32,792 nucleotides of DNA from assembly GCA_017464225.1 (NCBI GenBank), contig JAFUDW010000072.1, positions 1 to 32,792 of the forward strand. Reading direction: 5' to 3'. Source of the DNA: Clostridia bacterium (GTDB taxonomy: Bacteria; Bacillota_A; Clostridia; Christensenellales; Aristaeellaceae). The notes under the pieces were generated by a model. The model did no database searches. It was given only the letters and a program-made list of their open reading frames with translations, and was not told where the DNA came from. The translations under genes were made by a program, and so were the position numbers. Shown piece by piece: positions 1 through 7,337 of this stretch; within the stretch, counting starts at the first letter, position 1; each line of letters begins with the position of its first letter.

Positions 1-36
1 AAAGCGCTGTGACCCCTTTATCCCTGGAGGTTTTGC

Positions 37-1524
37 ATGCAGACACCCACCAATGATCAAAATAATCCCTATGAGCAGCAGGGATTTACCTCGGTGCCCC
101 CGTCCTATCCGGTCGAGCCCGAGCAGCCGTATTACCCGCCGCAGCAGCCCCAGGTTCCGGTGCAGCAGCAGGTGGGCCCCGGCATGCCGCCCCCCTACGC
201 GCCGCAGCAGGGAAATTATGGCTACGAGCAGAGCGTGCCCCGGCAGGACGAGTACGCCCAGGACGCCTATATGCCCCAAACGCCCCCGCCGTTTCAGAAC
301 GCGCGCATGCCCTATCGCGCCCCCAAGGGCAGCAATTACAGCCGCATCAATATCATACTGGGGCTGATCATCGCCGCGCTGGTGGTGGTGCTTGGCGCTG
401 TGGCTGTATCCCAAATGCTCAGCCGCAAGCAGAACCGCACGGCCATCGTGGCCGCCGGCACGCTGGGCTCCAGCTATACCGGCGACGCCGTGGTGGTACG
501 CAATGAGGTCATGTACACGCAGGAGGGCATTTCTCAGATCGATTATATCGCCACCGAGGGCACGCTGGTGCGCCGCGGCGATAAGGTTTGCACGGTGTAT
601 ACCAGCGGGTTCAGCAATAAGGAATGGACAACGCTGAACAATTACCGCACGCAGATCAAGGAATACCAGAAATCGCTGCTGGCCGCCACCAACGTGGAAA
701 ACGACGGCCAGCTCAAGCGGCTCAATACCGCCGTGCTCACCCGAGCCCAGGAAACCCAGCAGATGGTGCAGAGCCAGTCCGGCAACCTGATCAACCAGGA
801 GAACCTGCTTTCCACCGATATCAGCGAGCGCTCGTATTATCTGAAACAGAAGTACGCCGACGATCAGAAGCTGAACCGCCTCTATGACGATGAAAAAACC
901 CAGATGCAGCGCATTGAAACATGGACAAAGCCATTTGCCGCCGGGGATACCGGCATCGTCAGCTTCTATACGGACGGCTTTGAGCGCGTGCTGAACGCCA
1001 ATACATACGAGGATTTTTCGCCCGTTGAAGTGCGGCAGATGTATAAAGGCGTGATCCCCGATACCGCCGCCCTGGGCCGCAACGAGGTGGCGGTATACCG
1101 CATCGTGCGCCAGGGCAGCTATACCGTGCTCATGCTGTGCGATGATCCCAGCTGGACGCCCACGGTGGGCGCGTCCTATGAGCTGCTGCTGGAAAGCTTT
1201 GATAATACGCGGGTTTCGGCCACGGTGGAATCCATCACTCGTTCGGAGGGCGAGCTGCTGCTCCGTTTGTCCATCCACAGCGAGGTGGCGCCGGTACTGT
1301 ATATCCGCTCCTGCCATGTGCAATTGTCCGAGAGCATATACAGCCTGACCGTGCCCGCCAACGCCCTGACCGACGATCTGGGGCAGATCGGCGTGGTGGT
1401 GGTGCAGCCCGACGGCAACTACTTCCTGCCCGTGGAGGTCATCAGCCAGGACAGCCGGGAGGCCCATATCGTTCCCCTGCTCAACAACATCCTGTCCGAG
1501 GGTTCGGTCATCCTGGTATTCTGA
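37..1524 (+). CDS. HlyD-like membrane-anchored envelope protein with Pro/Gln-rich N-terminus
   Basis: The protein has 495 residues. Residues 1-100 form a cytosolic Pro/Gln/Tyr-rich low-complexity region, residues about 104-128 a single membrane helix, and the rest lies outside the membrane. Residues about 145-190 resemble the first half of a barrel-sandwich (lipoyl-like) hairpin of membrane-fusion proteins, including the pattern EGTLVRRGDKVCTVYTSG. A helical, coiled-coil-prone stretch follows (about 195-290), then a beta-rich C-terminal part that could complete the hairpin. The start at 37 has a good ribosome site (CTGGAGG at 25-31). In Clostridia a HlyD-like gene often precedes sepF, sometimes with yggS between; here yggS is absent. 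No transporter gene is adjacent, so a role in efflux is not supported, and an envelope or division-associated role is inferred from context. The membrane topology is clear, the family call moderate. Confidence 0.68.
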   Translation: MQTPTNDQNNPYEQQGFTSVPPSYPVEPEQPYYPPQQPQVPVQQQVGPGMPPPYAPQQGNYGYEQSVPRQDEYAQDAYMPQTPPPFQNARMPYRAPKGSNYSRINIILGLIIAALVVVLGAVAVSQMLSRKQNRTAIVAAGTLGSSYTGDAVVVRNEVMYTQEGISQIDYIATEGTLVRRGDKVCTVYTSGFSNKEWTTLNNYRTQIKEYQKSLLAATNVENDGQLKRLNTAVLTRAQETQQMVQSQSGNLINQENLLSTDISERSYYLKQKYADDQKLNRLYDDEKTQMQRIETWTKPFAAGDTGIVSFYTDGFERVLNANTYEDFSPVEVRQMYKGVIPDTAALGRNEVAVYRIVRQGSYTVLMLCDDPSWTPTVGASYELLLESFDNTRVSATVESITRSEGELLLRLSIHSEVAPVLYIRSCHVQLSESIYSLTVPANALTDDLGQIGVVVVQPDGNYFLPVEVISQDSREAHIVPLLNNILSEGSVILVF

Positions 1525-1534
1525 TAAAAAGCTG

Positions 1535-1563
1535 TTGCAATTTACATATTTTTTGTATATAAT
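1535..1563 (+). promoter_or_regulatory. Sigma-A-type promoter for sepF-divIVA-rpiB
   Basis: TTGCAA at 1535-1540 and a perfect TATAAT at 1558-1563 are separated by 17 bases in the AT-rich gap after the HlyD-like gene. Transcription would start near 1570, about 60 bases before the sepF start. Confidence 0.8.
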
Positions 1564-1590
1564 GATTAAGATATCATGAAGTTTTTATGG

Positions 1591-1608
1591 ACAGGCATTT
1601 ATGCCTGT
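1591..1608 (+). promoter_or_regulatory. Perfect 18-base palindrome in the sepF leader
   Basis: ACAGGCAT, TT, ATGCCTGT forms a perfect inverted repeat between the predicted transcription start and the sepF ribosome site (CGGGAGG, 1617-1623). It could be a small leader hairpin or an operator for a dimeric repressor. No T-run follows, so it is not a terminator. Its role is unknown. Confidence 0.45.
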
Positions 1609-1628
1609 TCCTTTATCGGGAGGTTTCA

Positions 1629-2633
1629 ATGGCTTTTCGTGATTTGACCCGGGGGATCAAGAACTTCTTTGGCCCAAATAACCGTTTTTTCAACGGCGAG
1701 CGGGAGAGCGAACCGGTTTCCGAGAGCTATTACAGCCAGCAGGAGCCCCAGGGCTACGCGCCCGAGGCTGCCTATCAGCAGCCCCAGGAAAGCTATTATA
1801 ACCAGCAGCCGCAGCAAGCCTACCAGCAGCCCTATCAGCAGCCGCAGCAGGCTTACCAGCAGCCGGGCTACCAGCAGGCGCAGCCCTATCGCGCGCAGGC
1901 CAATTATCAGCAGCCGCAGCAGCAGGCCTATGCCGGCGGCTTTCAGCAGCAGACCGTAAACCAGGCGTATGTGCCGCCCCGCAACCGCAGGGCCGCCCAG
2001 CATGCCCAGCCGGCCGAAAACGTGGTGCCCTTCCCGGGCTCCGCGTCCTCCGCGCAGCAGCCGCAGCAGCAGGCGCCCGCCGCGCCGCAGCAGCAGACAG
2101 GCGAGCAGAAAAAGACAGCCGCCTGCGTGATCAATGTGCGCAACATCGGCGACTGCCGCAGCGCTATCGGTATCCTTCGCGCGGGCGATTGCGTGATTGC
2201 CGTGATCGACAGCATTGCGGATCAGTCCGAAGTGCGCCGCTATGTGGATACGCTCAACGGCGCGTGCTTCTCCCTGGGCTGCACCATGACCCGCACCTCC
2301 TCCCGGGTGGGCGTGTATTTTCTGGCCCCCCAGAGCATGCAGGTGCTGACCGATCAGACCACCACCCAGATGAACGCCCAGTCCCGCGCGCCCCAGCGTC
2401 CGCGCAGCGCGCAGCCCGTGTTCCAGACCGCCTATGCCGCGCCCCAGACCTTTGCCCAGCGTCCGGCTTACGCGCAGCCGTATTCCGCGCCGCAGCAGAC
2501 AGCCTACGCGCAGCCGCAGCAGACGGCCTATGCGCAGCAGCCCCAGGCGGGCTTTACCGCCCAGGAGGCGCCGGGCTTTGCCGCCGCGCCTGAACAGGAG
2601 CCCCAGGAGTACGCGCAGGACGCCGTCAACTGA
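1629..2633 (+). CDS. sepF: Cell division protein SepF, with long Q/P-rich linker and C-terminal tail
   Basis: The protein has 334 residues from the ATG at 1629, chosen because CGGGAGG precedes it; an in-frame ATG at 1587 lies in the leader palindrome region and lacks such a site. Residues 1-15 form an amphipathic membrane-targeting helix (MAFRDLTRGIKNFFG). Residues about 30-160 are a Tyr-Gln-Gln-Pro-rich linker. Residues about 165-240 are the SepF fold (VINVRNIGDCRSAIGIL through GVYFLAPQSM). SepF polymerises on the membrane and tethers FtsZ to the division septum. Residues about 245-334 are an additional Ala/Gln/Pro/Tyr-rich tail that normal SepF (about 150 residues) lacks. It is followed by divIVA, the usual division-gene order. 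The identity is secure; the function of the extensions is unknown. Confidence 0.93.
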   Translation: MAFRDLTRGIKNFFGPNNRFFNGERESEPVSESYYSQQEPQGYAPEAAYQQPQESYYNQQPQQAYQQPYQQPQQAYQQPGYQQAQPYRAQANYQQPQQQAYAGGFQQQTVNQAYVPPRNRRAAQHAQPAENVVPFPGSASSAQQPQQQAPAAPQQQTGEQKKTAACVINVRNIGDCRSAIGILRAGDCVIAVIDSIADQSEVRRYVDTLNGACFSLGCTMTRTSSRVGVYFLAPQSMQVLTDQTTTQMNAQSRAPQRPRSAQPVFQTAYAAPQTFAQRPAYAQPYSAPQQTAYAQPQQTAYAQQPQAGFTAQEAPGFAAAPEQEPQEYAQDAVN

Positions 2634-2651
2634 TCGAAAGGAGCCGTTCTT

Positions 2652-3128
2652 ATGCCTATCACCGTGCCGATGATTGAGGAAAAGGAATTCAAAACCAAGG
2701 TTCGCGGGTACGATCCGGTGGAAGTGGATGAATTCCTGGATGAAATCTGCGATGAAATGATTGTGATGCAGGAGGAGATCGCCCGCCTGCAGGCGCAGCT
2801 TGCCCAGACCAAGCGCGATCTGGCCTATGTGCAGCCCGCTCCGCAGCGCCCCGCGCCGGCCCCTGTGCAGGATGTATCTGAAAGCGCGCAAAAGCTGATG
2901 GCCAACGCCCAGCGCCTGTACGATGAAACCATCGCCCAGGCCCGTGAGGAGGCCGCCGCCATCGTGGCCAAGGCCAAGGACAGCGTGAGCGACGAGCTTG
3001 TGGGGGAAAAGGCCGCGCTGGAGCAGCAGGTGAGCGAAATGCACGCCAACGCCAAGGCTTACCGCGATAAGATCATCGGTCTGATGGATGAGATGCGCTC
3101 CATGCTGGACGCGGCTGAACTGGACTGA
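2652..3128 (+). CDS. divIVA: DivIVA-family cell division/polarity protein
   Basis: The protein has 158 residues. The N-terminal lipid-binding DivIVA domain is clear: the stretch PVEVDEFLDEICDEMIVMQE around residues 22-41 is the family signature. A coiled coil follows, then a short Pro-rich break (residues about 60-72), and a second long Glu/Ala-rich coiled coil to the end. DivIVA proteins bind negatively curved membrane at septa and poles and recruit partners. A ribosome site (GAAAGGAGC) lies just before the start. It sits 18 bases after sepF, so the two are co-transcribed. It is shorter than B. subtilis DivIVA-like proteins with long tails but complete in frame. Confidence 0.92.
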   Translation: MPITVPMIEEKEFKTKVRGYDPVEVDEFLDEICDEMIVMQEEIARLQAQLAQTKRDLAYVQPAPQRPAPAPVQDVSESAQKLMANAQRLYDETIAQAREEAAAIVAKAKDSVSDELVGEKAALEQQVSEMHANAKAYRDKIIGLMDEMRSMLDAAELD

Positions 3129-3149
3129 TCAGAAGGAAGCGAAAATACA

Positions 3150-3599
3150 ATGAAAATTGTTATTGGCAACGATCACGTTGCGGTGAAAATGAAAAAGGAG
3201 ATCACCCGCTTTCTGGAGGAAAAGGGTCACACGGTCATAAACGTGGGCACCGACAGCACCGAAAGCGCCGATTATCCCATCTACGGCGAAAAGGCGGCCC
3301 GTCTGGTGGCGTCGGGAGAAGCGGACTGCGGCATCCTGATCTGCGGAACGGGCGTGGGCATCTCGCTGGCCGCCAATAAAGTGCCCGGCATCCGCGCCGT
3401 GGTATGCAGCGAGCCCTACAGCGCCAAGCTCTCCAAGCAGCACAACAATACCAATATGCTGGCCTTTGGCGCGCGGGTCATTGGCGTCGAGCTGGCAAAA
3501 ATGATCGTGGAGGAGTGGCTGAACGCCGAGTTTATGGGCGGACGCCATCAGCGCCGCGTGGATCTGATCATGGAAATTGAAAAGAACGGCCATCTGTGA
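3150..3599 (+). CDS. rpiB: Ribose-5-phosphate isomerase B
   Basis: The protein has 149 residues, the normal RpiB size. It interconverts ribose 5-phosphate and ribulose 5-phosphate in the non-oxidative pentose phosphate pathway, in the cytosol. Visible signatures are D8-H9 near the N-terminus (GNDH), the active-site loop CGTGVGIS with Cys65 as the expected base, H98 in KQHNNTNM, and a C-terminal GRHQRR segment for phosphate binding. Some family members act on allose or galactose 6-phosphates, but the motifs fit RpiB well. It lies 21 bases after divIVA, preceded by AGAAGGAAG, and is the last gene before a terminator. Confidence 0.93.
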   Translation: MKIVIGNDHVAVKMKKEITRFLEEKGHTVINVGTDSTESADYPIYGEKAARLVASGEADCGILICGTGVGISLAANKVPGIRAVVCSEPYSAKLSKQHNNTNMLAFGARVIGVELAKMIVEEWLNAEFMGGRHQRRVDLIMEIEKNGHL

Positions 3600-3627
3600 G
3601 CCGATCGCATAACTGAATATACTGCAT

Positions 3628-3655
3628 AAAATCGCCGAAGATCCGGCGATTTTTT
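3628..3655 (+). terminator. Intrinsic terminator after rpiB
   Basis: A 10-base-pair perfect stem (AAAATCGCCG at 3628-3637 with CGGCGATTTT at 3644-3653) and a 6-base loop run into a T-tract. It closes the sepF-divIVA-rpiB transcription unit. Confidence 0.9.
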
Positions 3656-3751
3656 CATTGGCGAAACTGCCTGCCGGGCCGCGGCGACGGCGGGTTTTCC
3701 GCCAAAACAGCGGCGTTTTTCCATCAAATTCCAATTATTTTGACCCTTTGC

Positions 3752-3780
3752 TTGACAGGCAATAAGATTCATCATAAAAT
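3752..3780 (+). promoter_or_regulatory. Strong sigma-A promoter for the Hpt/pilus-like operon
   Basis: A perfect TTGACA at 3752-3757 and TAAAAT at 3775-3780 are 17 bases apart in an AT-rich stretch. The predicted start near 3787 leaves a leader of about 64 bases before the Hpt gene. No other promoter of this quality was noticed within the nine-gene run that follows. Confidence 0.85.
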
Positions 3781-3850
3781 GAATATAATTGGTGTTTTAT
3801 AGGCTCCTGCGCTGCGTGACTTTGCAATTAAACACGGGAGGAAAAGAACC

Positions 3851-4195
3851 ATGCTCACCATTGAAAAGCTGACCGATTACGGCGCGGATATCCAGTCCGG
3901 GCTGGCACGATGCATGAATAACGAGGGATTTTACCTGCGCCTGGTCAATATGGAGCTGGGCGACGCCAACTTTGCCAAGCTGAATGAGGCGCTGGCGGCG
4001 GGCGACGCCAAGGGCGCGTTTGAGGCTGCCCACGCGCTGAAGGGCGCGGCGGGCAATCTGTCGCTCACGCCCATCTTTGAGCCGGTGACCGCGCTGACCG
4101 AAAAGCTGCGCGGCGCCGATACGCTGCCTGATGTGGGGGATCTGCCCGAACGGGTCAGCAAGGCGTTTGAGGCGCTGAAAGCCCTGGCCGAGTAA
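3851..4195 (+). CDS. Stand-alone Hpt (histidine phosphotransfer) protein
   Basis: The protein has 114 residues, almost all of it one Hpt four-helix domain. The phospho-acceptor site is H61 in AAHALKGAAGNL, matching the Hpt consensus HxLKGxAxxxG. Hpt proteins receive phosphate from the receiver domain of a hybrid sensor kinase and pass it to a response regulator. No histidine kinase or receiver-domain protein is present in the window, so partners must be elsewhere. A GGGAGGAAAAG ribosome site precedes the ATG. It is the first gene after the promoter at 3752-3780 and is 42 bases upstream of the SARP-type regulator, suggesting that phosphorelay state and that regulator are connected. The domain call is firm, the link inferred. 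Confidence 0.9.
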   Translation: MLTIEKLTDYGADIQSGLARCMNNEGFYLRLVNMELGDANFAKLNEALAAGDAKGAFEAAHALKGAAGNLSLTPIFEPVTALTEKLRGADTLPDVGDLPERVSKAFEALKALAE

Positions 4196-4237
4196 GGGGA
4201 TCTGCTGCTTCGCGGTTGGAGAGAGGGAACAAAGGAA

Positions 4238-5401
4238 ATGGAAAAAACGTGGATTCAGGTATTCGGCGGCTTTGCCATCACCGTTGGCGACCAATGCTAT
4301 GAAAATCTGCCGGTCAAAAGCCGCAAGGGCGTCAGCCTGCTGACCTATCTGGTGCTGCAGGATGGAAAGCCTGTTTCCAGTCAGCGCCTGATCCGGGAAA
4401 TGTGGAGCGCTAAAACCAGCTATAACCCCGAAGGCGCGCTGAAAACCATGATCAGCCGCCTGCGCGCCATGCTCAACGAGCTCAACGACGGCTTGGGCGG
4501 CTGCATCCAGAGCACGCAGGGCGCTTACTGCTGGCAGTGCGGCGAGAACGTTCAGGTGGACGCCCTGGAGTTCACGCACCTGCTGACGCAGATCAAAAAG
4601 GAGCAGGACGCCGAGAAAAAACGGGGTATGTACCAGCGGATCCTGGATATTTATCAGGGCGACCTGAAATATACCAGCGATCTGGTGAGCGGGCTGATCC
4701 AGGCCAGCTGGATGCACCGGGAGTATCTGGAAGCCATGTACGCGTATGTGCGCCTGCTGCGGGAGGCCGACGCGTATCAGCAGATCTGCGACGTATGCAA
4801 GCGCGCGCTCCGGGTGGATGATCAGGATGACTTTTTCCGGGTGGAATACGTCCGCGCGGAGTGCGCCTTGGATCAGCAAAAGGAAGTGGAGGATGAATAC
4901 AGCCGCCTGCTTTCGGCCCAGCGCAGAGAGCTGCAGGGCGCGGGCGATTACCGCAGCGTGGCGGAAGCGGGGCTGGCGCTGCAGGTCAGGCTGGAGGCCA
5001 TCCGACAGGAACTGCATGAGCAGGGAGAGGAGCAGGAAGGGCCATTCTTCTGCGATTATCCTGCGTTTAAGGAGTTTTATAATATCCAGATCCGCAACCT
5101 GGAACGCTTGGGCTCCACCATGTTCCTGGGCGTGATCATGGTGGCCGGCAGGGACGGCGAGCTTTCCGACGTGAGCCGGGAGAGCGCCATGGCCGGGCTG
5201 CAGGAAATACTGCGCAGAAACCTGCGCAAGGGCGATATCGTCACGCGCTACTCGGCCAATACCATGGCCATGCTGCTGCCCACGGTGAGCTTTGGAACGG
5301 GCGGCATGGTGATGGAGCGCATCGAAGCGCTGTTCAGGGCTGAATATCCCAGCCCGCTGGTGACGCTGCACCATCGCATCACGCCGCTGGGCGCGGAATG
5401 A
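4238..5401 (+). CDS. SARP/BTAD-type transcriptional regulator with degenerate GGDEF-like C-terminus
   Basis: The protein has 387 residues. Residues about 5-100 are an OmpR/PhoB-like winged helix as in SARP regulators (FGGFAITVGDQ at the start, then SRKGVSLLTYLVL and the segment ALKTMISRLRAML). Residues about 105-255 form a helical BTAD/TPR-like repeat region. Residues about 275-387 look like a GGDEF fold: LRKGDIVTRYSANTMAMLLP aligns with the usual RxGDxxARYGGDEFAVLLP, but the signature is replaced by SANTM (339-343). It is therefore not expected to make cyclic di-GMP; it may bind a ligand or act as a protein interface. No receiver domain is visible. The context suggests that it controls the downstream pilus-like genes. 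The N-terminal call is good, the GGDEF reading moderate. Confidence 0.78.
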   Translation: MEKTWIQVFGGFAITVGDQCYENLPVKSRKGVSLLTYLVLQDGKPVSSQRLIREMWSAKTSYNPEGALKTMISRLRAMLNELNDGLGGCIQSTQGAYCWQCGENVQVDALEFTHLLTQIKKEQDAEKKRGMYQRILDIYQGDLKYTSDLVSGLIQASWMHREYLEAMYAYVRLLREADAYQQICDVCKRALRVDDQDDFFRVEYVRAECALDQQKEVEDEYSRLLSAQRRELQGAGDYRSVAEAGLALQVRLEAIRQELHEQGEEQEGPFFCDYPAFKEFYNIQIRNLERLGSTMFLGVIMVAGRDGELSDVSRESAMAGLQEILRRNLRKGDIVTRYSANTMAMLLPTVSFGTGGMVMERIEALFRAEYPSPLVTLHHRITPLGAE

Positions 5402-5423
5402 ATAAAGGGAAAGCGGGTGTTTC

Positions 5424-6236
5424 ATGAAACCAAAGCTGCGAATGCTCCTGGCCATACTTTTGCTGACGGCATCGCTGCTGCTTGGCGGCACGGCGCTGGC
5501 GGACAGCGCCATTTGGCCGTCCAAGGGCAAGGAAGTGAAAACCAGCGGGAAAATGAAGGTGGACGTGAGCAATACCGGAGACGGGTATTTTATGGCCGCC
5601 GTCCAGAGCAAAAACAAGCATAAGCTGAAGCTGCGCGTGGTCAAATCCGGCGAAACGCTGACCTATGACCTGAACGGCAACGGCGATTTTGAGGTTTTTC
5701 CGCTACAGATGGGCGATGGCAAATATGAAATATCGCTCTATGAAAACGTGTCGGGCAAAAAGTATTCCCAGGAGGGCAAGGTGACCGTCAGCGTTTCACT
5801 GCGGTCGTCAAACGTTCCCTTCCTGGGCCCCAACCAGTATGTGGGCTATACCAAGGCATCGGCGGCCGTGAACAAGGCTGCCGAGCTCTGCGCGGGTAAA
5901 AGCGGCAGGGACGCCTTTGACGCCGTGTGCAGTTTTATGAAATCGAGCTTCGTATATGATTACGTGAAGGCTGTGACCATCAAGGCCGGCGTGCTGCCGG
6001 ATATAGACGGCTCCTATGCGAAAAAAATGGGCGTTTGCCAGGATCTGTCGGCCATCATGGCCTGTATGCTGCGCACGCAGGGGCTTCCCTGCAAGCTGAT
6101 GATCGGCTATGCCGATAAGCAATATCATGCCTGGACGGTGACTGTTATCAACGGCGAGGAGGTCTTTTACGATCCCACCGCGGCGCTGAACGCCATTTCC
6201 AAGGTGAAGGAATATACGCTGGAAAGATTCTATTGA
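5424..6236 (+). CDS. Secreted transglutaminase-like protein
   Basis: The protein has 270 residues. A signal peptide occupies residues 1-26 (hydrophobic LLAILLLTASLLLGG, then TALA and D). Residues about 30-130 are beta-rich and of unknown family. Residues about 145-265 are a transglutaminase-core domain with the Cys-His-Asp triad visible as C205 (GVCQDLSAIMACML), H235 (YHAWTVT) and D250 (FYDPT). In bacteria such domains act as cross-linking enzymes, peptidases or inactive binding modules on the cell surface; the substrate here is unknown. The start overlaps no other gene; it is 22 bases after the regulator. Its stop lies 14 bases before the platform-protein start, so translation may be coupled. 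Confidence 0.85.
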   Translation: MKPKLRMLLAILLLTASLLLGGTALADSAIWPSKGKEVKTSGKMKVDVSNTGDGYFMAAVQSKNKHKLKLRVVKSGETLTYDLNGNGDFEVFPLQMGDGKYEISLYENVSGKKYSQEGKVTVSVSLRSSNVPFLGPNQYVGYTKASAAVNKAAELCAGKSGRDAFDAVCSFMKSSFVYDYVKAVTIKAGVLPDIDGSYAKKMGVCQDLSAIMACMLRTQGLPCKLMIGYADKQYHAWTVTVINGEEVFYDPTAALNAISKVKEYTLERFY

Positions 6237-6250
6237 CGGAGGCATGCCCG

Positions 6251-7300
6251 ATGAAAAACAAAGAGAAAAAGTTCCTTTCCGCCGCTGAACTGAGCACTTT
6301 CTGCGGCCAGGTTGCTCTGATCCTGGAAGCCGGACTGCCGCTGTACGACGGCATGGAAACGCTGGCCGGCAACGAAAACGGCAGTGAAAACAGCGCTGTT
6401 TACGCCTCAGCCAGCCAGGGCGTTACCGAAACCGGATCGCTCTATGAGGCGCTGAAGGCCGACGATCATTGGCCCGATTACCTGGTGGAGATGGTGGGCA
6501 TTGGCGAGCGCTCGGGACAATTGGAAAGCGTTATGCGCGGCCTGGAGGCGTATTACGCCCGGGAGGACCGCATCCGCTCCGCGGTCAGCAGCGCCATTAC
6601 CTATCCGCTGGTGCTGGGCGCTATGCTGGTGGTCATCGTGCTCATCCTGCTGTGGCGCGTACTGCCGGTGTTCCGCCGGGTGCTCAGCAGCATGGGCGGC
6701 GGCATGAGCGAATCGGGCAGCATGCTGATGCGGTTGGGCGTGGCTGTGGGCTGGATCGTGCTGGCGCTGGTGGCGCTGGTGGTGATTGCCGTGATCGCGG
6801 GTATCCTGCTCATGCGCACCAAGCACCGGGAAAAGGTGATCGCCCTGATCCAGCGGGTTTTCCCGCCCTATCGCAGGCTCAATAAAAAGCTGTCGGCTTC
6901 CCGCGTGGCCAGCGTGCTTTCCATGATGCTGTCCAGCGGCTTCCCCACCGACGAGGCGCTGGAGATGACCTCCCATGTGCTGTCCGATCAGGAGGCCGCC
7001 GCCAAGGTATCCGGCATCCGCTCCGGGCTGGAGAACGGCATGGGCTTTGCCGACGCAGTGGCCGAAACCAAGATATTTGACGAGCTGCATCAGCGCATGC
7101 TCAAAATGGGCAGCGCTACAGGCCGGGAGGATCAGGTGCTGGGCAAGCTGGCCGTGCTGTATGAGGAGCAGGTGGAGGAGGGCATCAGCCGTCTGGTATC
7201 CATCATTGAACCCACGCTGGTCGCGCTTCTTTCCGTGGTCATCGGCGCTGTACTGCTCTCTGTTATGCTGCCCATGGCGGGCATTCTGTCCAGCCTGTGA
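6251..7300 (+). CDS. Type IV pilus/type II secretion platform protein (PilC/GspF family)
   Basis: The protein has 349 residues from ATG 6251, chosen because GGAGG at 6238-6242 sits 8 bases upstream; a TTG at 6233 is in frame but inside the ribosome site region. It contains two T2SSF repeats (residues about 15-140 and 215-340), each with the family pattern of an early helical bundle and a late membrane helix: hydrophobic segments at about 115-140, 160-190 and 315-345. The motifs GERSGQLE in repeat 1 and GSATGREDQVLGKL in repeat 2 are the conserved G-x-x-[ST]G-x-L/E patterns. This protein anchors the cytosolic ATPase to the pilus or pseudopilus in the cell membrane. Genes downstream fit that role. 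Confidence 0.93.
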   Translation: MKNKEKKFLSAAELSTFCGQVALILEAGLPLYDGMETLAGNENGSENSAVYASASQGVTETGSLYEALKADDHWPDYLVEMVGIGERSGQLESVMRGLEAYYAREDRIRSAVSSAITYPLVLGAMLVVIVLILLWRVLPVFRRVLSSMGGGMSESGSMLMRLGVAVGWIVLALVALVVIAVIAGILLMRTKHREKVIALIQRVFPPYRRLNKKLSASRVASVLSMMLSSGFPTDEALEMTSHVLSDQEAAAKVSGIRSGLENGMGFADAVAETKIFDELHQRMLKMGSATGREDQVLGKLAVLYEEQVEEGISRLVSIIEPTLVALLSVVIGAVLLSVMLPMAGILSSL

Positions 7301-7337
7301 GCGGGGCGCCTGAGTTTGACCGAAAGGAGACGGGCCG

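Noticed and set aside
1..12. Possible end of an upstream gene (a stop TGA at 10-12)
   Set aside because: Only three codons would be visible, so neither frame nor identity can be supported.
1740..2100. Tandem CAG/CAGCCG-rich stretch, considered as a CRISPR or satellite array
   Set aside because: It is in frame within sepF, encodes Gln/Pro-rich linker, and lacks regular repeat-spacer structure.
1626..3044. A 472-codon open frame on the minus strand opposite sepF and divIVA
   Set aside because: It mirrors the CAG/CCG-rich repeats as Leu/Gly/Arg-rich sequence; no ribosome site or domain.
3680..3716. Hairpins GGCGG/CCGCC and CCGC/GCGG with a short T-run after the rpiB terminator
   Set aside because: Short stems and alternative pairings; the terminator at 3628-3655 already explains transcript ending.
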